Part shown: piece after piece, positions 36,007 to 44,828 of the stretch
How the letters are laid out: each line of letters opens with the position of its first letter
Position numbering within the stretch: the first letter of the stretch is position 1
Assembly (NCBI GenBank): GCA_963698715.1
Contig: CAVORW010000005.1
Coordinates: forward strand, 124,001 to 188,000
DNA length: 64,000 nt
Direction: 5' to 3'
Source of the DNA: CAWHJB01 sp963698715
GTDB lineage: Bacteria > Chloroflexota > Anaerolineae > Anaerolineales > UBA4823
Translations under genes and position numbers: made by a program
The notes under the pieces: generated by a model
Database searches by the model: none
Seen by the model: only the letters and a program-made list of their open reading frames with translations
What the model was told of the DNA's origin: nothing

Positions 36007-38565
36007 ATGATCGATTTCTTTCGCAACCTGCAAATTGACAGGCTCTCATTTTGGCTCGGTTTCTTTGCCGGCAGCCTGATTTGGTTGCTTCTACGACGTC
36101 TTGGACCAACTCTCCAGGAGCTTTGGCGCTGGCTAAAAGAACGGATGACCGCCGCGCGTACAGATATACTGTCTGGTGCTGAAGTACGGCATCTTAACGA
36201 TACGGTCAATCGAGTGCAAGGTCTGCATCTGGCTTCGCACCTTTTCTCGCTGGATGAGATCTTCATAGAGCCACACTTCCTGGCTCCTCCTGATGCAGTA
36301 GAACCCAATGTTACCCCACCTCAGCAAGACATTACCGAATCTGTGCTGCCATTTTTGCCCGATTGGCCGCGACTGGCGAGCATCTATAGCGCCCCTACCT
36401 TAAGCTTGTTGGATGCGCTACAGGCTGATAGCCATCTTGTCATTATGGGGGATGGGGGCACTGGCAAAACTGTTACGATCGCCTATCTTGCCACCCAACT
36501 CGCCCGTCACGCAATCGTTACCGGCCCCTATGCAAATCGGGTGCCTTTTTTTGTCCATGTGAATGACCTGGTTTTCACTGACGAACAGCCTACAACTTCA
36601 CTGGCGCCCATTCAAGCTGCAATCAGTGCCTACGCATCGACCATGACCTTGCCCCGGCTGGCAAGCTTTATTGCCAATGCTTTTGAGGCAGGTCGAGCCG
36701 TTTTGCTTCTGGATGGATTTGATGAAATTCCCCCACATATTCAGGCAGATTTTGTTCATTTCCTAAACTTACTGTTAAGTGAATACCCCGATACAAAATT
36801 AATTATCACTGCCAGCCAGCATCTTACCGGGCTGCCGGAGCTTAATTTTTATTCACTGGCACTTGCCCCGTGGGATCTATTGCAACGGGCTACCTTCATT
36901 CAACGTTGGAGTGCACGATGGATGAAATATATTGCCCAACCTTCTCAAGAAGGACGGGATGAGCCGCTCAATCCAATCCTTTTGAATGGGTGGTTGCTCG
37001 TTGACCAGGCGCCATTTACACCTCTGGAATTAACCCTCAAAGTTTGGGGCGCCTATGCTCGAGATATTCCCGGCCCTACAGTTCAGGACTCTATTGAAGC
37101 ATATATTAAGCGATTGACCATTGATATTCCAAAAGGACAAACTGCCCTGGAACAGCTGGCTGCCCAAATGTTGTTTACCTTACGGAGCAGCATCAGCCGC
37201 AAAGAGGCGGAACAATTCATCAACGCATTTGACTCACCAGGAACAGCCTTCGATCTAACCGATGAAACCTCAAGGGCAGCCCAGGAAATACCGGTTGATA
37301 AATCTCCATCCAGTGAGATACCGGCGCGCAGGTTAGCTACGGAGAATACGATTACGGTATCGCGCGTCTTGCCAGAACTAATCGGGCGTGGGCTGCTCAT
37401 ATCCCAGACCGGCGGGCGAATTTCAATTGTTCATCCAATCGTTGCTGCTTACCTAGCTGCTAAAACGATCATTGAACAGGGTGAAGGTGAAAGTTTACTT
37501 GGCCAACCAGATTGGACCGGAAAGAACCAGACCTTACGGTTCCTGGCATCGCACAAAGACCTCGGCAACTGGCTGACGGCCTATATGAGGGATCCGGCGA
37601 CTGACCTCTTGATGAAAAAAATTCTTGAAGCCAGTCGTTGGTTAACCTTTGCGCCTTCCAGTGCAAGCTGGACTTCAGTGATTGTCCGGAAACTAGCTGA
37701 GATCCTCCAGAATCAAACTTTTCCGATCAGCCTGCGGGCCAGGGCTCTCGCCGCCATGATAGAAGCCAATCTTCCCGGAACAGATACGCTATTCAGGCAG
37801 TGCCTGAGTGCAGAAGATCCGATTCTGGTACAACTTGGGGCACTAGGCAGCGGTGCTATCCGGGACCTTAAGGCCATACCTGGGTTGAGCAGCCTTTTGA
37901 GCGAATCACTACCCAACACCCGTCGAGCTGCTTGCCTGGCTTTAGTTGGTCTTGGAACAGATACAGCCCTGGAAGCCGTAGCATCAGCACTGCTGCATGC
38001 CGATGAAGAACTGCGGGTTTTTGCCGCCGAAGCTTTGGCGAACCATCCCGAAGAGGGCTATCCGATCCTGGAAGAAGGCAGCAAGCTAGATGATGTTTTG
38101 GTTCGCCGGGCGGTGGTTGCCGGATTGCAACGGGTTGGGGAGCCCTGGGCCCAGGATATTCTGGCCCGGATGCAGCTTGAAGACAGCCAGTGGGTGGTGC
38201 AGAATGCAGCCACTCAGGCGTTGGAAGAACTCAGCCAACCTAATTCACGCCTGCCGAAACCGCTACCTGAATTGAGTGATACCCCTTGGTTAATTGCATT
38301 TGCAGGCGAACGCGGGATAGGAATTGCCCCAGGCAAACCGGCTACTGATCTGATCTACCGGGCCTTAAAAGAAGGCAGTGAAGAACAGCAGCTGGCTGCG
38401 CTGCAATATTTAGGGCGTTGTGGAGATCAAAGCTCCATAATACCCTTGTACGAGGCTTATTTTACAAGTACTGGGGAAGTAAAAGATGCCGCTTATCAGG
38501 CGCTCTGGCTTTTGGATGCAGGCGGACTAGAGCTGCCTGCACCGATGCAATTCGGCTTCAATTAA
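36007..38565 (+). CDS. Membrane-anchored NACHT/STAND ATPase with HEAT repeats
   Basis: The 852-residue protein has a membrane helix at residues 14-31, a basic linker, then a NACHT-type NTPase: Walker A GDGGTGKT at 148-155, FFVHVNDL strand, and Walker B with an extended acidic tail in LLLDGFDEIPP (233-243). A winged-helix-like region follows, and from about residue 560 there are HEAT-like helical repeats, for example VQLGALGSGAIRDL and EELRVFAAEALANHPEEG. STAND NTPases with such repeats usually sense a ligand and oligomerise. It lies 43 bases after the zinc-ribbon gene. A defence or signalling role is only a possibility. Confidence 0.82.
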   Translation: MIDFFRNLQIDRLSFWLGFFAGSLIWLLLRRLGPTLQELWRWLKERMTAARTDILSGAEVRHLNDTVNRVQGLHLASHLFSLDEIFIEPHFLAPPDAVEPNVTPPQQDITESVLPFLPDWPRLASIYSAPTLSLLDALQADSHLVIMGDGGTGKTVTIAYLATQLARHAIVTGPYANRVPFFVHVNDLVFTDEQPTTSLAPIQAAISAYASTMTLPRLASFIANAFEAGRAVLLLDGFDEIPPHIQADFVHFLNLLLSEYPDTKLIITASQHLTGLPELNFYSLALAPWDLLQRATFIQRWSARWMKYIAQPSQEGRDEPLNPILLNGWLLVDQAPFTPLELTLKVWGAYARDIPGPTVQDSIEAYIKRLTIDIPKGQTALEQLAAQMLFTLRSSISRKEAEQFINAFDSPGTAFDLTDETSRAAQEIPVDKSPSSEIPARRLATENTITVSRVLPELIGRGLLISQTGGRISIVHPIVAAYLAAKTIIEQGEGESLLGQPDWTGKNQTLRFLASHKDLGNWLTAYMRDPATDLLMKKILEASRWLTFAPSSASWTSVIVRKLAEILQNQTFPISLRARALAAMIEANLPGTDTLFRQCLSAEDPILVQLGALGSGAIRDLKAIPGLSSLLSESLPNTRRAACLALVGLGTDTALEAVASALLHADEELRVFAAEALANHPEEGYPILEEGSKLDDVLVRRAVVAGLQRVGEPWAQDILARMQLEDSQWVVQNAATQALEELSQPNSRLPKPLPELSDTPWLIAFAGERGIGIAPGKPATDLIYRALKEGSEEQQLAALQYLGRCGDQSSIIPLYEAYFTSTGEVKDAAYQALWLLDAGGLELPAPMQFGFN

Positions 38566-38645
38566 TAGCTGGGGTTATAAAGGTTTTTTTCTTAGTTCCT
38601 ATAAGCAGACACAACTTCCTTCAATCCCCTACAAGTTGCCGCGGA

Positions 38646-38957
38646 TCAACTGAGTTTTCTCAGAATTCGCTCGTGGACGGTTGAAGCATCCAAATCCAGG
38701 ATCGAAACAAGTTTGTCTTTTCCGGTTGTCCCAGCGATAATCTCAATGCGGGTCCTGGGAACTTCCAAAATTTCGGCTAAAAATTCGATCAAGGCTTGAT
38801 TTGCTTTTCCTTCTACAGGTGGGGCGGTCAAACGCACCTTAACAGTTCCATCACTTAAGATCTCGGATATTTCATTACGGCTGGCGCGTGGCGTCACCCG
38901 GATCGCAAGGGCCGAACCTTTTTGACCATTATGAAGATGATATTGCCGCGATGCCAT
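38646..38957 (-). CDS. yggU: DUF167/YggU family protein
   Basis: This 103-residue protein has the DUF167 core IRVTPRASRNEISEI and TAPPVEGKANQALIEFLAE, ending with ...IIAGTTGKDK. The family is widespread and of unknown function. It is the last gene of the pgeF-yggS-yggT-yggU order common in bacteria. The start ATG 38957 is the family norm. A 109-base spacer to yggT contains no gene. Confidence 0.88.
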   Translation of the reverse strand: MASRQYHLHNGQKGSALAIRVTPRASRNEISEILSDGTVKVRLTAPPVEGKANQALIEFLAEILEVPRTRIEIIAGTTGKDKLVSILDLDASTVHERILRKLS

Positions 38958-39066
38958 CGGCGACCTCCACCAAAGTTAGGATTAAAGACACCCCACCCGT
39001 ATTTGCTCCGCTCTGAACAAGGAAGCTGGACATCTTATTCAAAGACAGGTTGAGCCCTTCATCCAA

Positions 39067-39324
39067 TCATAACCGAAGCAAGATCGAAGTCAAGAGGGTA
39101 TCCAGAATTTGTACCAGTATGATCAAAACCAGAGGGCTGAAATCTAAAGGACCTGTCTGGGGCAAAAAACGCCGGATGGGCGCCAGCATCGGATCAACGA
39201 ACCGGTCGATCGCCTGCCTGACTGGGTGAAAAGGGGAAAGGAAATAAGACAAAAAGGTCTGGATAATCACGATGATAATGATTAGCTGAGAGAACCGATG
39301 AATAACTGATGCAATGAAAACCAT
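39067..39324 (-). CDS. yggT: YggT family membrane protein
   Basis: The 85-residue protein has two membrane helices separated by the YggT signature: VDPMLAPIRRFLPQTGPLDF followed by SPLVLIILVQIL. Family members are linked to division, osmotic tolerance or membrane protein placement. ATG 39324 has GGAA upstream and fits the family length; ATG 39357 adds an unsupported leader. Confidence 0.85.
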   Translation of the reverse strand: MVFIASVIHRFSQLIIIIVIIQTFLSYFLSPFHPVRQAIDRFVDPMLAPIRRFLPQTGPLDFSPLVLIILVQILDTLLTSILLRL

Positions 39325-39407
39325 TTTACATTCCTGTCTAAAGCTAACTGCCGACATGCAGAAGGGGTTAAATCCAACAAGTTTATTTGGTGTATTGATG
39401 AATTATA

Positions 39408-40133
39408 TCAAGCTCCAGGACGCGCGCCCATGATGGCTGTACCAATCCTCACCAGGGTCGCGCCTTCTTCGATTGCCACCTGGAAATCGCCGCTCATTCC
39501 CATAGATAGCTCACGCCAGTCAGTTTTGGGAAACAGTTGGGACAACTGGCTCTGAAGCTTCCTTAGCTGTTTGAAATAGGGCCTGGCGTTCTCAGCATCC
39601 TCAAAAAATGGCGCCATAGCCATCAGGCCGTGGACAGTCAGATGAGGAAGTGAGACGATATTGGATGCAGCTGTAAAAAATGCGGGCAGATCAAACTCAC
39701 GCCAAACCGAAAAACCGTACTTTGTATCTTCACCGCTGATATTGCATTCCAATAGTACTGGCAAGGAAATATCCAAATCGGCAGCGAAGCGATCCAGCCT
39801 GTTCGCAAGTTTTATGCTGTCTAAGGAATGGACGTAATGGAAATATTGGCACACCGTTCGAGCCTTGCGGCTCTGGATATGTCCAATCATATGCCATTGG
39901 ATACCGGACAATGATTTGAGCTGCTCGATCTTTGGCACAGCTGCTTCGACATAGTTTTCGCCCAGCATTCGAGCGCCAGCAGCAACCACAGCGTGAATAG
40001 CCTCCGCGCTATGGCCTTTAGTCACGACAACCAGCTTCACATCCCGGCTGGTTCGACCAGATCGCTCAGAAGAAACTGAAATTTGCTCCTGAACAGCCTG
40101 ATAATTCTTATGAATCTCATTTAGCTCGATCAT
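39408..40133 (-). CDS. yggS: PLP homeostasis protein YggS (PLPBP)
   Basis: This 241-residue PLP-binding barrel has the cofactor lysine in VVTKGHSAEAI, the family GENYVEAAVPK, WHMIGHIQSRKA, and the phosphate-binding SMGMSGDFQVAIEEGATLVR with final RIGTAIMGAR. It has no catalytic role in amino acid metabolism but maintains free PLP levels. It lies between pgeF and yggT, the usual arrangement. Confidence 0.93.
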   Translation of the reverse strand: MIELNEIHKNYQAVQEQISVSSERSGRTSRDVKLVVVTKGHSAEAIHAVVAAGARMLGENYVEAAVPKIEQLKSLSGIQWHMIGHIQSRKARTVCQYFHYVHSLDSIKLANRLDRFAADLDISLPVLLECNISGEDTKYGFSVWREFDLPAFFTAASNIVSLPHLTVHGLMAMAPFFEDAENARPYFKQLRKLQSQLSQLFPKTDWRELSMGMSGDFQVAIEEGATLVRIGTAIMGARPGA

Positions 40134-40202
40134 ATTCCCAATTCATGGATGCTCGGTGCAAGGACAAAACAAGGGTAACTATTTCCAACTTGGAATGCGC
40201 AA

Positions 40203-41009
40203 TTATACCAACCCAATGATTGCCCCAAATCGTCCGGTTTTTCCTTGCTCCGCCCGGTGTGAGTACCAATCCTCAGGATAGCAGGCTGTACAGATACCTG
40301 CGACCTCGATCGAACCAACTCCAGAGTGCTCAAGGATGGTTCGATTGGCAGCCCACAGATCAAATTGGATCTGATACTTATCATTTGACATGGAGCCTTG
40401 CTCGATAGGGCTCAAAAACGCCTTTGCCTGGCTGCCGAAGGTTTGGATAACCTGTTCAGCTACATCTCGACCCACCGGATAATGATGAGCGCCAATAGAG
40501 GGTCCAATCCCTGCCAGGAGATCCGCCGGATTTGACCCGAATTGGTCGTGCATCTTTCGGACTGCCGCAGCAGCAACCCGGCTAATTGTTCCTTTCCATC
40601 CGGCGTGTACAAGTCCAACCACACCGCGGTACGGGTCCGCTAACAAAACAGGAACACAATCAGCAAAACGCATAAAAAGGGTTACCTGAGGGGTATCGGT
40701 CAGAATTGCATCTGCTTTCGTATGCTCCTGGTGGGGCAATCGCGGTGCATCAGCACACACCACTTCACAGCTGTGGACCTGCCAAACATCAAAGATCGAT
40801 TCCGGTTGGCGCCCTAACGCCTGGAAGGCTCTCAGACGATTCTGTACTACTCTAGACGCAAGATCACCCACAGTTCCACCCAAGTTTAAGGAGGCCCAGG
40901 GAGTGGGGCTGATTCCGCCTTGCCTGGTAAAGATTGCATGTTCAAAACCAGCCAGAGCAAGTGATTCGAAGGTAAAGTAACGAACTCCACTATGTTGTTG
41001 AAATGGCAT
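40203..41009 (-). CDS. pgeF: Laccase-domain purine nucleoside phosphorylase-like protein (PgeF/YfiH)
   Basis: The 268-residue protein has the three zinc/copper ligand regions of the laccase-domain family: DAILTDTP followed by FADCVPVLL, GLVHAGWKGTI, and the terminal CTACYPEDWYSHR. Members are peptidoglycan editing factors or adenosine-acting purine phosphorylases rather than classical laccases. Its gene lies 21 bases after the Grx-DUF2085 gene and 69 bases before yggS, so it links the redox genes to the yggS cluster. Confidence 0.9.
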   Translation of the reverse strand: MPFQQHSGVRYFTFESLALAGFEHAIFTRQGGISPTPWASLNLGGTVGDLASRVVQNRLRAFQALGRQPESIFDVWQVHSCEVVCADAPRLPHQEHTKADAILTDTPQVTLFMRFADCVPVLLADPYRGVVGLVHAGWKGTISRVAAAAVRKMHDQFGSNPADLLAGIGPSIGAHHYPVGRDVAEQVIQTFGSQAKAFLSPIEQGSMSNDKYQIQFDLWAANRTILEHSGVGSIEVAGICTACYPEDWYSHRAEQGKTGRFGAIIGLV

Positions 41010-41030
41010 CAGGGCTTAATGGTAATAATC

Positions 41031-42053
41031 TTACTCTTGTAAGGATGAATGACGTAACGCAGCAAGGGTTGTGCGCACTCTGCTTCTTTTCTGGGCCATA
41101 ATCTGGCGGGTTTCTGCCATAGTTACTTCAACCATCGGATATCCAAACCAGGCCGTCATAAAACCAAATAAAGCTCCTGTGAGCACCCGCAGCAGGGGTG
41201 TACTTTCACGATAAACGAAGAAATTAAACGGTGGTTGGCTGATCAGCTGGCTGACTCCATCGACTCCAATCGGGACTAATCCCAGTAAGATCCACAAGTA
41301 CCAGGGAAGAGCCGGCAATCGCCGCCCGGTTGCTGCATAAAGCAACCCAAACAGCAGGATCGCAGCGTATATCGCAACATCCCGTTCGCAAAGAGCGATT
41401 TTAAAACCGATCTGATCATTGCCGTTGAACTGCCGGGCAGCTAATAGAGCGGCCGTTGTGTCATCTTCGCTTAAGCCTGTCGCCTGGTTGAACGAAAATA
41501 AATTTGTTATTTCTGCTGCTATTCGTGGATACACGGGCTGCTCCCCGAACAGAAAAAACGAACGATAAGCCAGCTGGTGACAGGCAACACTGTAAACTCG
41601 ATAAATGAGCCTGGCTGGAGCAGTTAAGTTCGCTTTCATCAGGACCGGTGCCAATACAGGCAAACCCAAATATATCACTACAAACAAGTTGAATAGCCCC
41701 AGGTAGTGACGAGAAAGCCAATCGCTGAATGAATCAGCTTTTGTCCAGACAGCCATTTGCTCAGACGAAGATGTGTTCCGGGCCTGCTCAACTGCTTGAA
41801 TATGATCTTCCCGGTCTCTGGCGGCTGCCAGGGTCATCTTGAGCTCCTCCACGGTAATAGGTGCTTTCAGCGTATACGGCTGTATCTCAACAACAGGCAC
41901 ATTAAATCCATACTTGCGCTGAAGCTCAAGTGTGCTGTCAACATCAATGATTTTCAACTGGTGAGGAAATTCGGTATGTAATGTTGCCAGGAGCTGGCGC
42001 GCCTGTTCACATAAATGGCAATCTGTCCGACTATAAAGAATAACCTCAATCAT
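41031..42053 (-). CDS. Glutaredoxin-like domain fused to DUF2085 membrane domain
   Basis: The 340-residue protein starts with a thioredoxin-fold domain (residues 1-80) with CxxC as DCHLCEQA at about 11-18. After a linker come about six membrane segments with the DUF2085 pattern VACHQLAYRSFFLFGEQPVY, a conserved Cys in IALCERDVAIY, and a final FGFMTAWFGYP helix. The glutaredoxin part could pass electrons between the membrane and thiol partners. It overlaps the TlpA gene by 4 bases, in order after CcdA and TlpA. Confidence 0.8.
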   Translation of the reverse strand: MIEVILYSRTDCHLCEQARQLLATLHTEFPHQLKIIDVDSTLELQRKYGFNVPVVEIQPYTLKAPITVEELKMTLAAARDREDHIQAVEQARNTSSSEQMAVWTKADSFSDWLSRHYLGLFNLFVVIYLGLPVLAPVLMKANLTAPARLIYRVYSVACHQLAYRSFFLFGEQPVYPRIAAEITNLFSFNQATGLSEDDTTAALLAARQFNGNDQIGFKIALCERDVAIYAAILLFGLLYAATGRRLPALPWYLWILLGLVPIGVDGVSQLISQPPFNFFVYRESTPLLRVLTGALFGFMTAWFGYPMVEVTMAETRQIMAQKRSRVRTTLAALRHSSLQE

Positions 42054-42625
42054 TCCGAAAGACCCGCTTGCTCGAGATATTCAAATAGCTGCGACCGTGT
42101 GAGGGTTCCAATATGCTGCGCCTTGACAACTCCTTTCCGATCAACCAGATAGGTCGTCGGGAATGCTGTAACACGATATTGGTTTTGAATTTTACTTCCG
42201 GTATCAAGCAAAATGTTGAAATTTAAACCCAACTCGTCAACAAACGACTGGACCTGGTCGGCAGGTTCGTCGATATTTACAGCCAGCACAACCAGGTCTG
42301 GGCCAAATTGTTGGTAAGCTTCTTCAAAATAGGGCATCTCTATCCGACAAGGACCGCACCAGGTTGCCCAAAAATTAATCAATACCAGATGGCCTCGCAG
42401 GTCTTCCGTGCTTAGCCGGTCGCCACTCAAAGACAAGAGCGTGAAGTCGGGAACCGGTTTATTGATTGCCGGTCCGCGAATTTCAGCCTGATCCTGTTCG
42501 GCCCAGTTCTGGAAATAATTTTGACCAATACCAAAAACTGCCAGGAAGAAGATTCCCAGTCCAATTCCAATAAGAAGACCAGCTCCGATTGTGGTCCATT
42601 TGCTGCGCGACGATTTCAAAACCAA
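42050..42625 (-). CDS. TlpA/ResA-like membrane-anchored thioredoxin
   Basis: The 191-residue protein has an N-terminal membrane anchor (residues 13-34), a FTLLSLSGDRLSTEDLRG strand typical of the AhpC/TSA-TlpA group, and the catalytic pair Cys90/Cys93 in NFWATWCGPCRIEMP. The cis-proline is in AFPTTYLVDRKG. It reduces or isomerises disulfides outside the membrane, for example in cytochrome c maturation. CcdA is encoded 12 bases upstream and is the likely electron donor. Confidence 0.92.
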   Translation of the reverse strand: MVLKSSRSKWTTIGAGLLIGIGLGIFFLAVFGIGQNYFQNWAEQDQAEIRGPAINKPVPDFTLLSLSGDRLSTEDLRGHLVLINFWATWCGPCRIEMPYFEEAYQQFGPDLVVLAVNIDEPADQVQSFVDELGLNFNILLDTGSKIQNQYRVTAFPTTYLVDRKGVVKAQHIGTLTRSQLFEYLEQAGLSE

Positions 42626-42637
42626 CTCCGTGGTCGA

Positions 42638-43588
42638 TCAGTGTGGACTTTCAACTGCTTGAGATTTGTTTTTAGAAGACGCAACCGATCCATCCGTTTT
42701 TATCTCTAAACGCAGTGCAAAATATAGCGCGATTGGAAATAAACTGGCTCCAAAAAACCACCAATCGATGAAATGGCGACCTCTGCGATAAGCAATGATT
42801 GCCGGGATCAAACCCAGACCAGTCAGCCCAATGAAGCCGTATAACAAATATCTGCCCAAAACAAGTTCATCGAAAGTGCCAAAGAAGGAACCCAGGCTTG
42901 CCAGCTGCTCAAACCGGCCTGTCAGGAGCATAATTCCAACCAAAATGAGAACCACTCCCATTCCAATTTCAACATAACGCATCACCTTACCGTAGCGGCG
43001 AATCACTTTGGTCACCAATCCTATTTGGGTTGAGGCGACCAGGAAAGGTATAGCCAAGCCGGCAGAATAAGCGGTCAGGAGTATCGCGCCTTGGGAAATG
43101 GAGCCCCCATTCAGAGCCAGGGTTAGGATGGTTCCCAAGACGGGCCCGACGCAGGGCGACCATCCGGCTGAGAAGAAAACGCCCATTAATGCCGATGCGA
43201 TGTATCCCCGCTTGCGATCAGGGGCATTCTGCGGACGTAGATCATATTCCAATAGGGGAATTCTCAAAATGCCAGTCATGTGCAGGCCAAATATGATCAC
43301 AACAATTCCGCCAATGCGAGCTAACCAGATCCGGAGCCCGTAAAGCAGCCCACCCAAAGCGGACGTTGCCACACCCAACAAGACGAAAACCAGGCTGAAT
43401 CCCAGAACAAATGCGAACCCATGAGTGAGAGTCAACCAGCGGTTTTCTTGTTCTCCACCTATGGAAGCAGCTGAGCGACCTCCAAGGTATCCAATATAAG
43501 CAGGCACCAGTGAAAACACACAAGGTGAAAGAAACGATGCAATACCGGCTAAAAAGGCCAGGCCAAAACTCACATTGGCAAATTCCAT
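42638..43588 (-). CDS. ccdA: CcdA-type thiol-disulfide membrane transporter
   Basis: This 316-residue protein has about eight membrane segments and the two redox Cys positions of CcdA/DsbD: FLSPCVFSLVPAYIGYLGG in helix 1 and GWSPCVGPVLG in helix 4. It moves reducing power from cytoplasmic thioredoxin to TlpA outside. It is longer than the usual 220-240 residues because of an extra C-terminal helix pair with IAYRRGRHFIDWWFFG. It is the first gene of a seven-gene minus-strand run ending with yggU. The 13-bp repeat array lies upstream of its start. Confidence 0.88.
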   Translation of the reverse strand: MEFANVSFGLAFLAGIASFLSPCVFSLVPAYIGYLGGRSAASIGGEQENRWLTLTHGFAFVLGFSLVFVLLGVATSALGGLLYGLRIWLARIGGIVVIIFGLHMTGILRIPLLEYDLRPQNAPDRKRGYIASALMGVFFSAGWSPCVGPVLGTILTLALNGGSISQGAILLTAYSAGLAIPFLVASTQIGLVTKVIRRYGKVMRYVEIGMGVVLILVGIMLLTGRFEQLASLGSFFGTFDELVLGRYLLYGFIGLTGLGLIPAIIAYRRGRHFIDWWFFGASLFPIALYFALRLEIKTDGSVASSKNKSQAVESPH

Positions 43589-43654
43589 TACAGGATCTCC
43601 TTCAGAAATATTGGCAAACAGTTGTTCGAGTGACCGAATAACCTACCCATTGCC

Positions 43655-43719
43655 TGCTCTCTTTGACTGCTCTCTTTGACTGCTCTCTTTGACTGCTCTC
43701 TTTGACTGCTCTCTTTGAC
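43655..43719. repeat. Five perfect tandem copies of a 13-bp unit
   Basis: The unit TGCTCTCTTTGAC is repeated five times without mismatch, with a partial TGC following. The array lies 66-131 bases upstream of the ccdA start and 25 bases downstream of the L,D-transpeptidase stop. Copy number may vary between strains and could alter ccdA promoter spacing. Units directly abut, so it is not a CRISPR array. Confidence 0.95.
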
Positions 43720-43744
43720 TGCAGATTAAGCGCCAGCGATTTGT

Positions 43745-44758
43745 TTAGCTCTCGATAACCAAGATTTTCGTACTCGAGTTACCAGAGATCGTGACGTCTC
43801 CGGAAATAGCTGGCACCACTGGTAAGGTCCAGCGGTAAACAAACTTGGCATCATCTGGACGGGCATTGACGCATCCATGCGACATCGGAACACCGAAATT
43901 ATTGTGCCAGAATGTCGAGTGGATCGCAACACCATCACCTGAAAACAGAGATGTCCAACCTATGCCAGGCAGGTCCCAGCCTCCTCCAGTTGTCCCACCG
44001 CTCATATGGAGCGAAACTAGTTTGCGCCAGATATGATGAGGACCTACCGGGGTAGACCATTTATCGACAGGGTTGCCTTCAGCATCGTACTTCGCGCCGG
44101 AAGAGATCCGGCAGAAGTACACTTCACTTTCGCCTTCAAAACAGGCCATGGTCTGGTAAGTTAGATCGACAACAACCTGTTTATTTTCAACCTGCGGACG
44201 AATCGGGCTTAGTTCTTCTTCCACCAGCGGACGCAGAGCTTCGGCAGGAACCCAGAAAATGTCGCCATATGTGCCGTAACGTTCATTGACCCGGTACCAG
44301 ACCTGATTGGTATCATCTGTTTTTAAGTCATCTACCCATAAAATCTGGCTGTAATAAACTCTTGGTAACAGAACATCCTTCAACCAGGGTGACCGGGCGG
44401 GAGGATTGGCCAGCACCAGGTCGGCATAAGGAACAGTAACCTCTACCCACATTCCAACACCTTGATCGGCTGGCGGTAAGACACTGACCGGCTGATTTGG
44501 CTTGTTCATCACTGGCTGAAGATTAGGGGCATAGAGATACCCCTGATCCGTTTCTACCCAGCGCTGGCTGATCCATAATGGGCGCGGTCCGACCACTTCT
44601 TTCAACCAGGGCACAACCGCATCTTCGTATAGAACCCCGACATCCTGGCTGTCAATGTCGGGGCGCGCTTTTAGAATCACTTTCCCGGCCGCAACTCGAC
44701 CCAACCGCTCGCTCTGGGGAAAATCTGGCAGGGCTAAAAGCCGTTTCCAAGAACCCAA
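43745..44758 (-). CDS. L,D-transpeptidase (YkuD) with upstream Tat signal out of frame from its ATG
   Basis: The 337 codons from TTG 44758 encode an SH3-like middle (about 60-180) and a C-terminal YkuD domain. Its catalytic site reads PMSHGCVNARPDDA (Cys296 by this numbering), with the supporting His280 in VAIHSTFWHN. It forms 3-3 peptidoglycan cross-links or attaches proteins to the wall. Reading upstream in the same frame gives SRRDFLKAAALGVGG, a clear twin-arginine signal, but no ATG, GTG or TTG precedes it. The only plausible ATG (44828) is one base out of frame. Either TTG 44758 is used or a single-base insertion is present. It is monocistronic, with the 13-bp array downstream. Confidence 0.8.
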   Translation of the reverse strand: MGSWKRLLALPDFPQSERLGRVAAGKVILKARPDIDSQDVGVLYEDAVVPWLKEVVGPRPLWISQRWVETDQGYLYAPNLQPVMNKPNQPVSVLPPADQGVGMWVEVTVPYADLVLANPPARSPWLKDVLLPRVYYSQILWVDDLKTDDTNQVWYRVNERYGTYGDIFWVPAEALRPLVEEELSPIRPQVENKQVVVDLTYQTMACFEGESEVYFCRISSGAKYDAEGNPVDKWSTPVGPHHIWRKLVSLHMSGGTTGGGWDLPGIGWTSLFSGDGVAIHSTFWHNNFGVPMSHGCVNARPDDAKFVYRWTLPVVPAISGDVTISGNSSTKILVIES

Positions 44759-44828
44759 GGATAAACCGCCGACACCAAGAGCGGCTGCTTTGAGAAAATC
44801 GCGACGAGAGAGTTGTTTACGAGTTCAT
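44759..44828 (-). other. Detached Tat signal-peptide coding segment with apparent frameshift
   Basis: On the minus strand, ATG at 44828-44826 is followed by one extra A (44825 or 44824), then codons TRKQLSRRDFLKAAALGVGG in frame with the transpeptidase. As written, the frame from ATG stops at once (ATG AAC TCG TAA), and the Tat frame has TGA just before. Removing one A would restore MTRKQLSRRDFLK. This may be an error or a real lesion. Confidence 0.75.

Noticed and set aside
40203..41009. PgeF-like protein as a true laccase linked to the copper operon
   Set aside because: It is the laccase-domain housekeeping family in its usual gene order, unrelated in fold to multicopper oxidases.
43655..43719. 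Tandem repeat as a CRISPR array
   Set aside because: Units are 13 bases, directly abutting, with no spacers and no cas genes.
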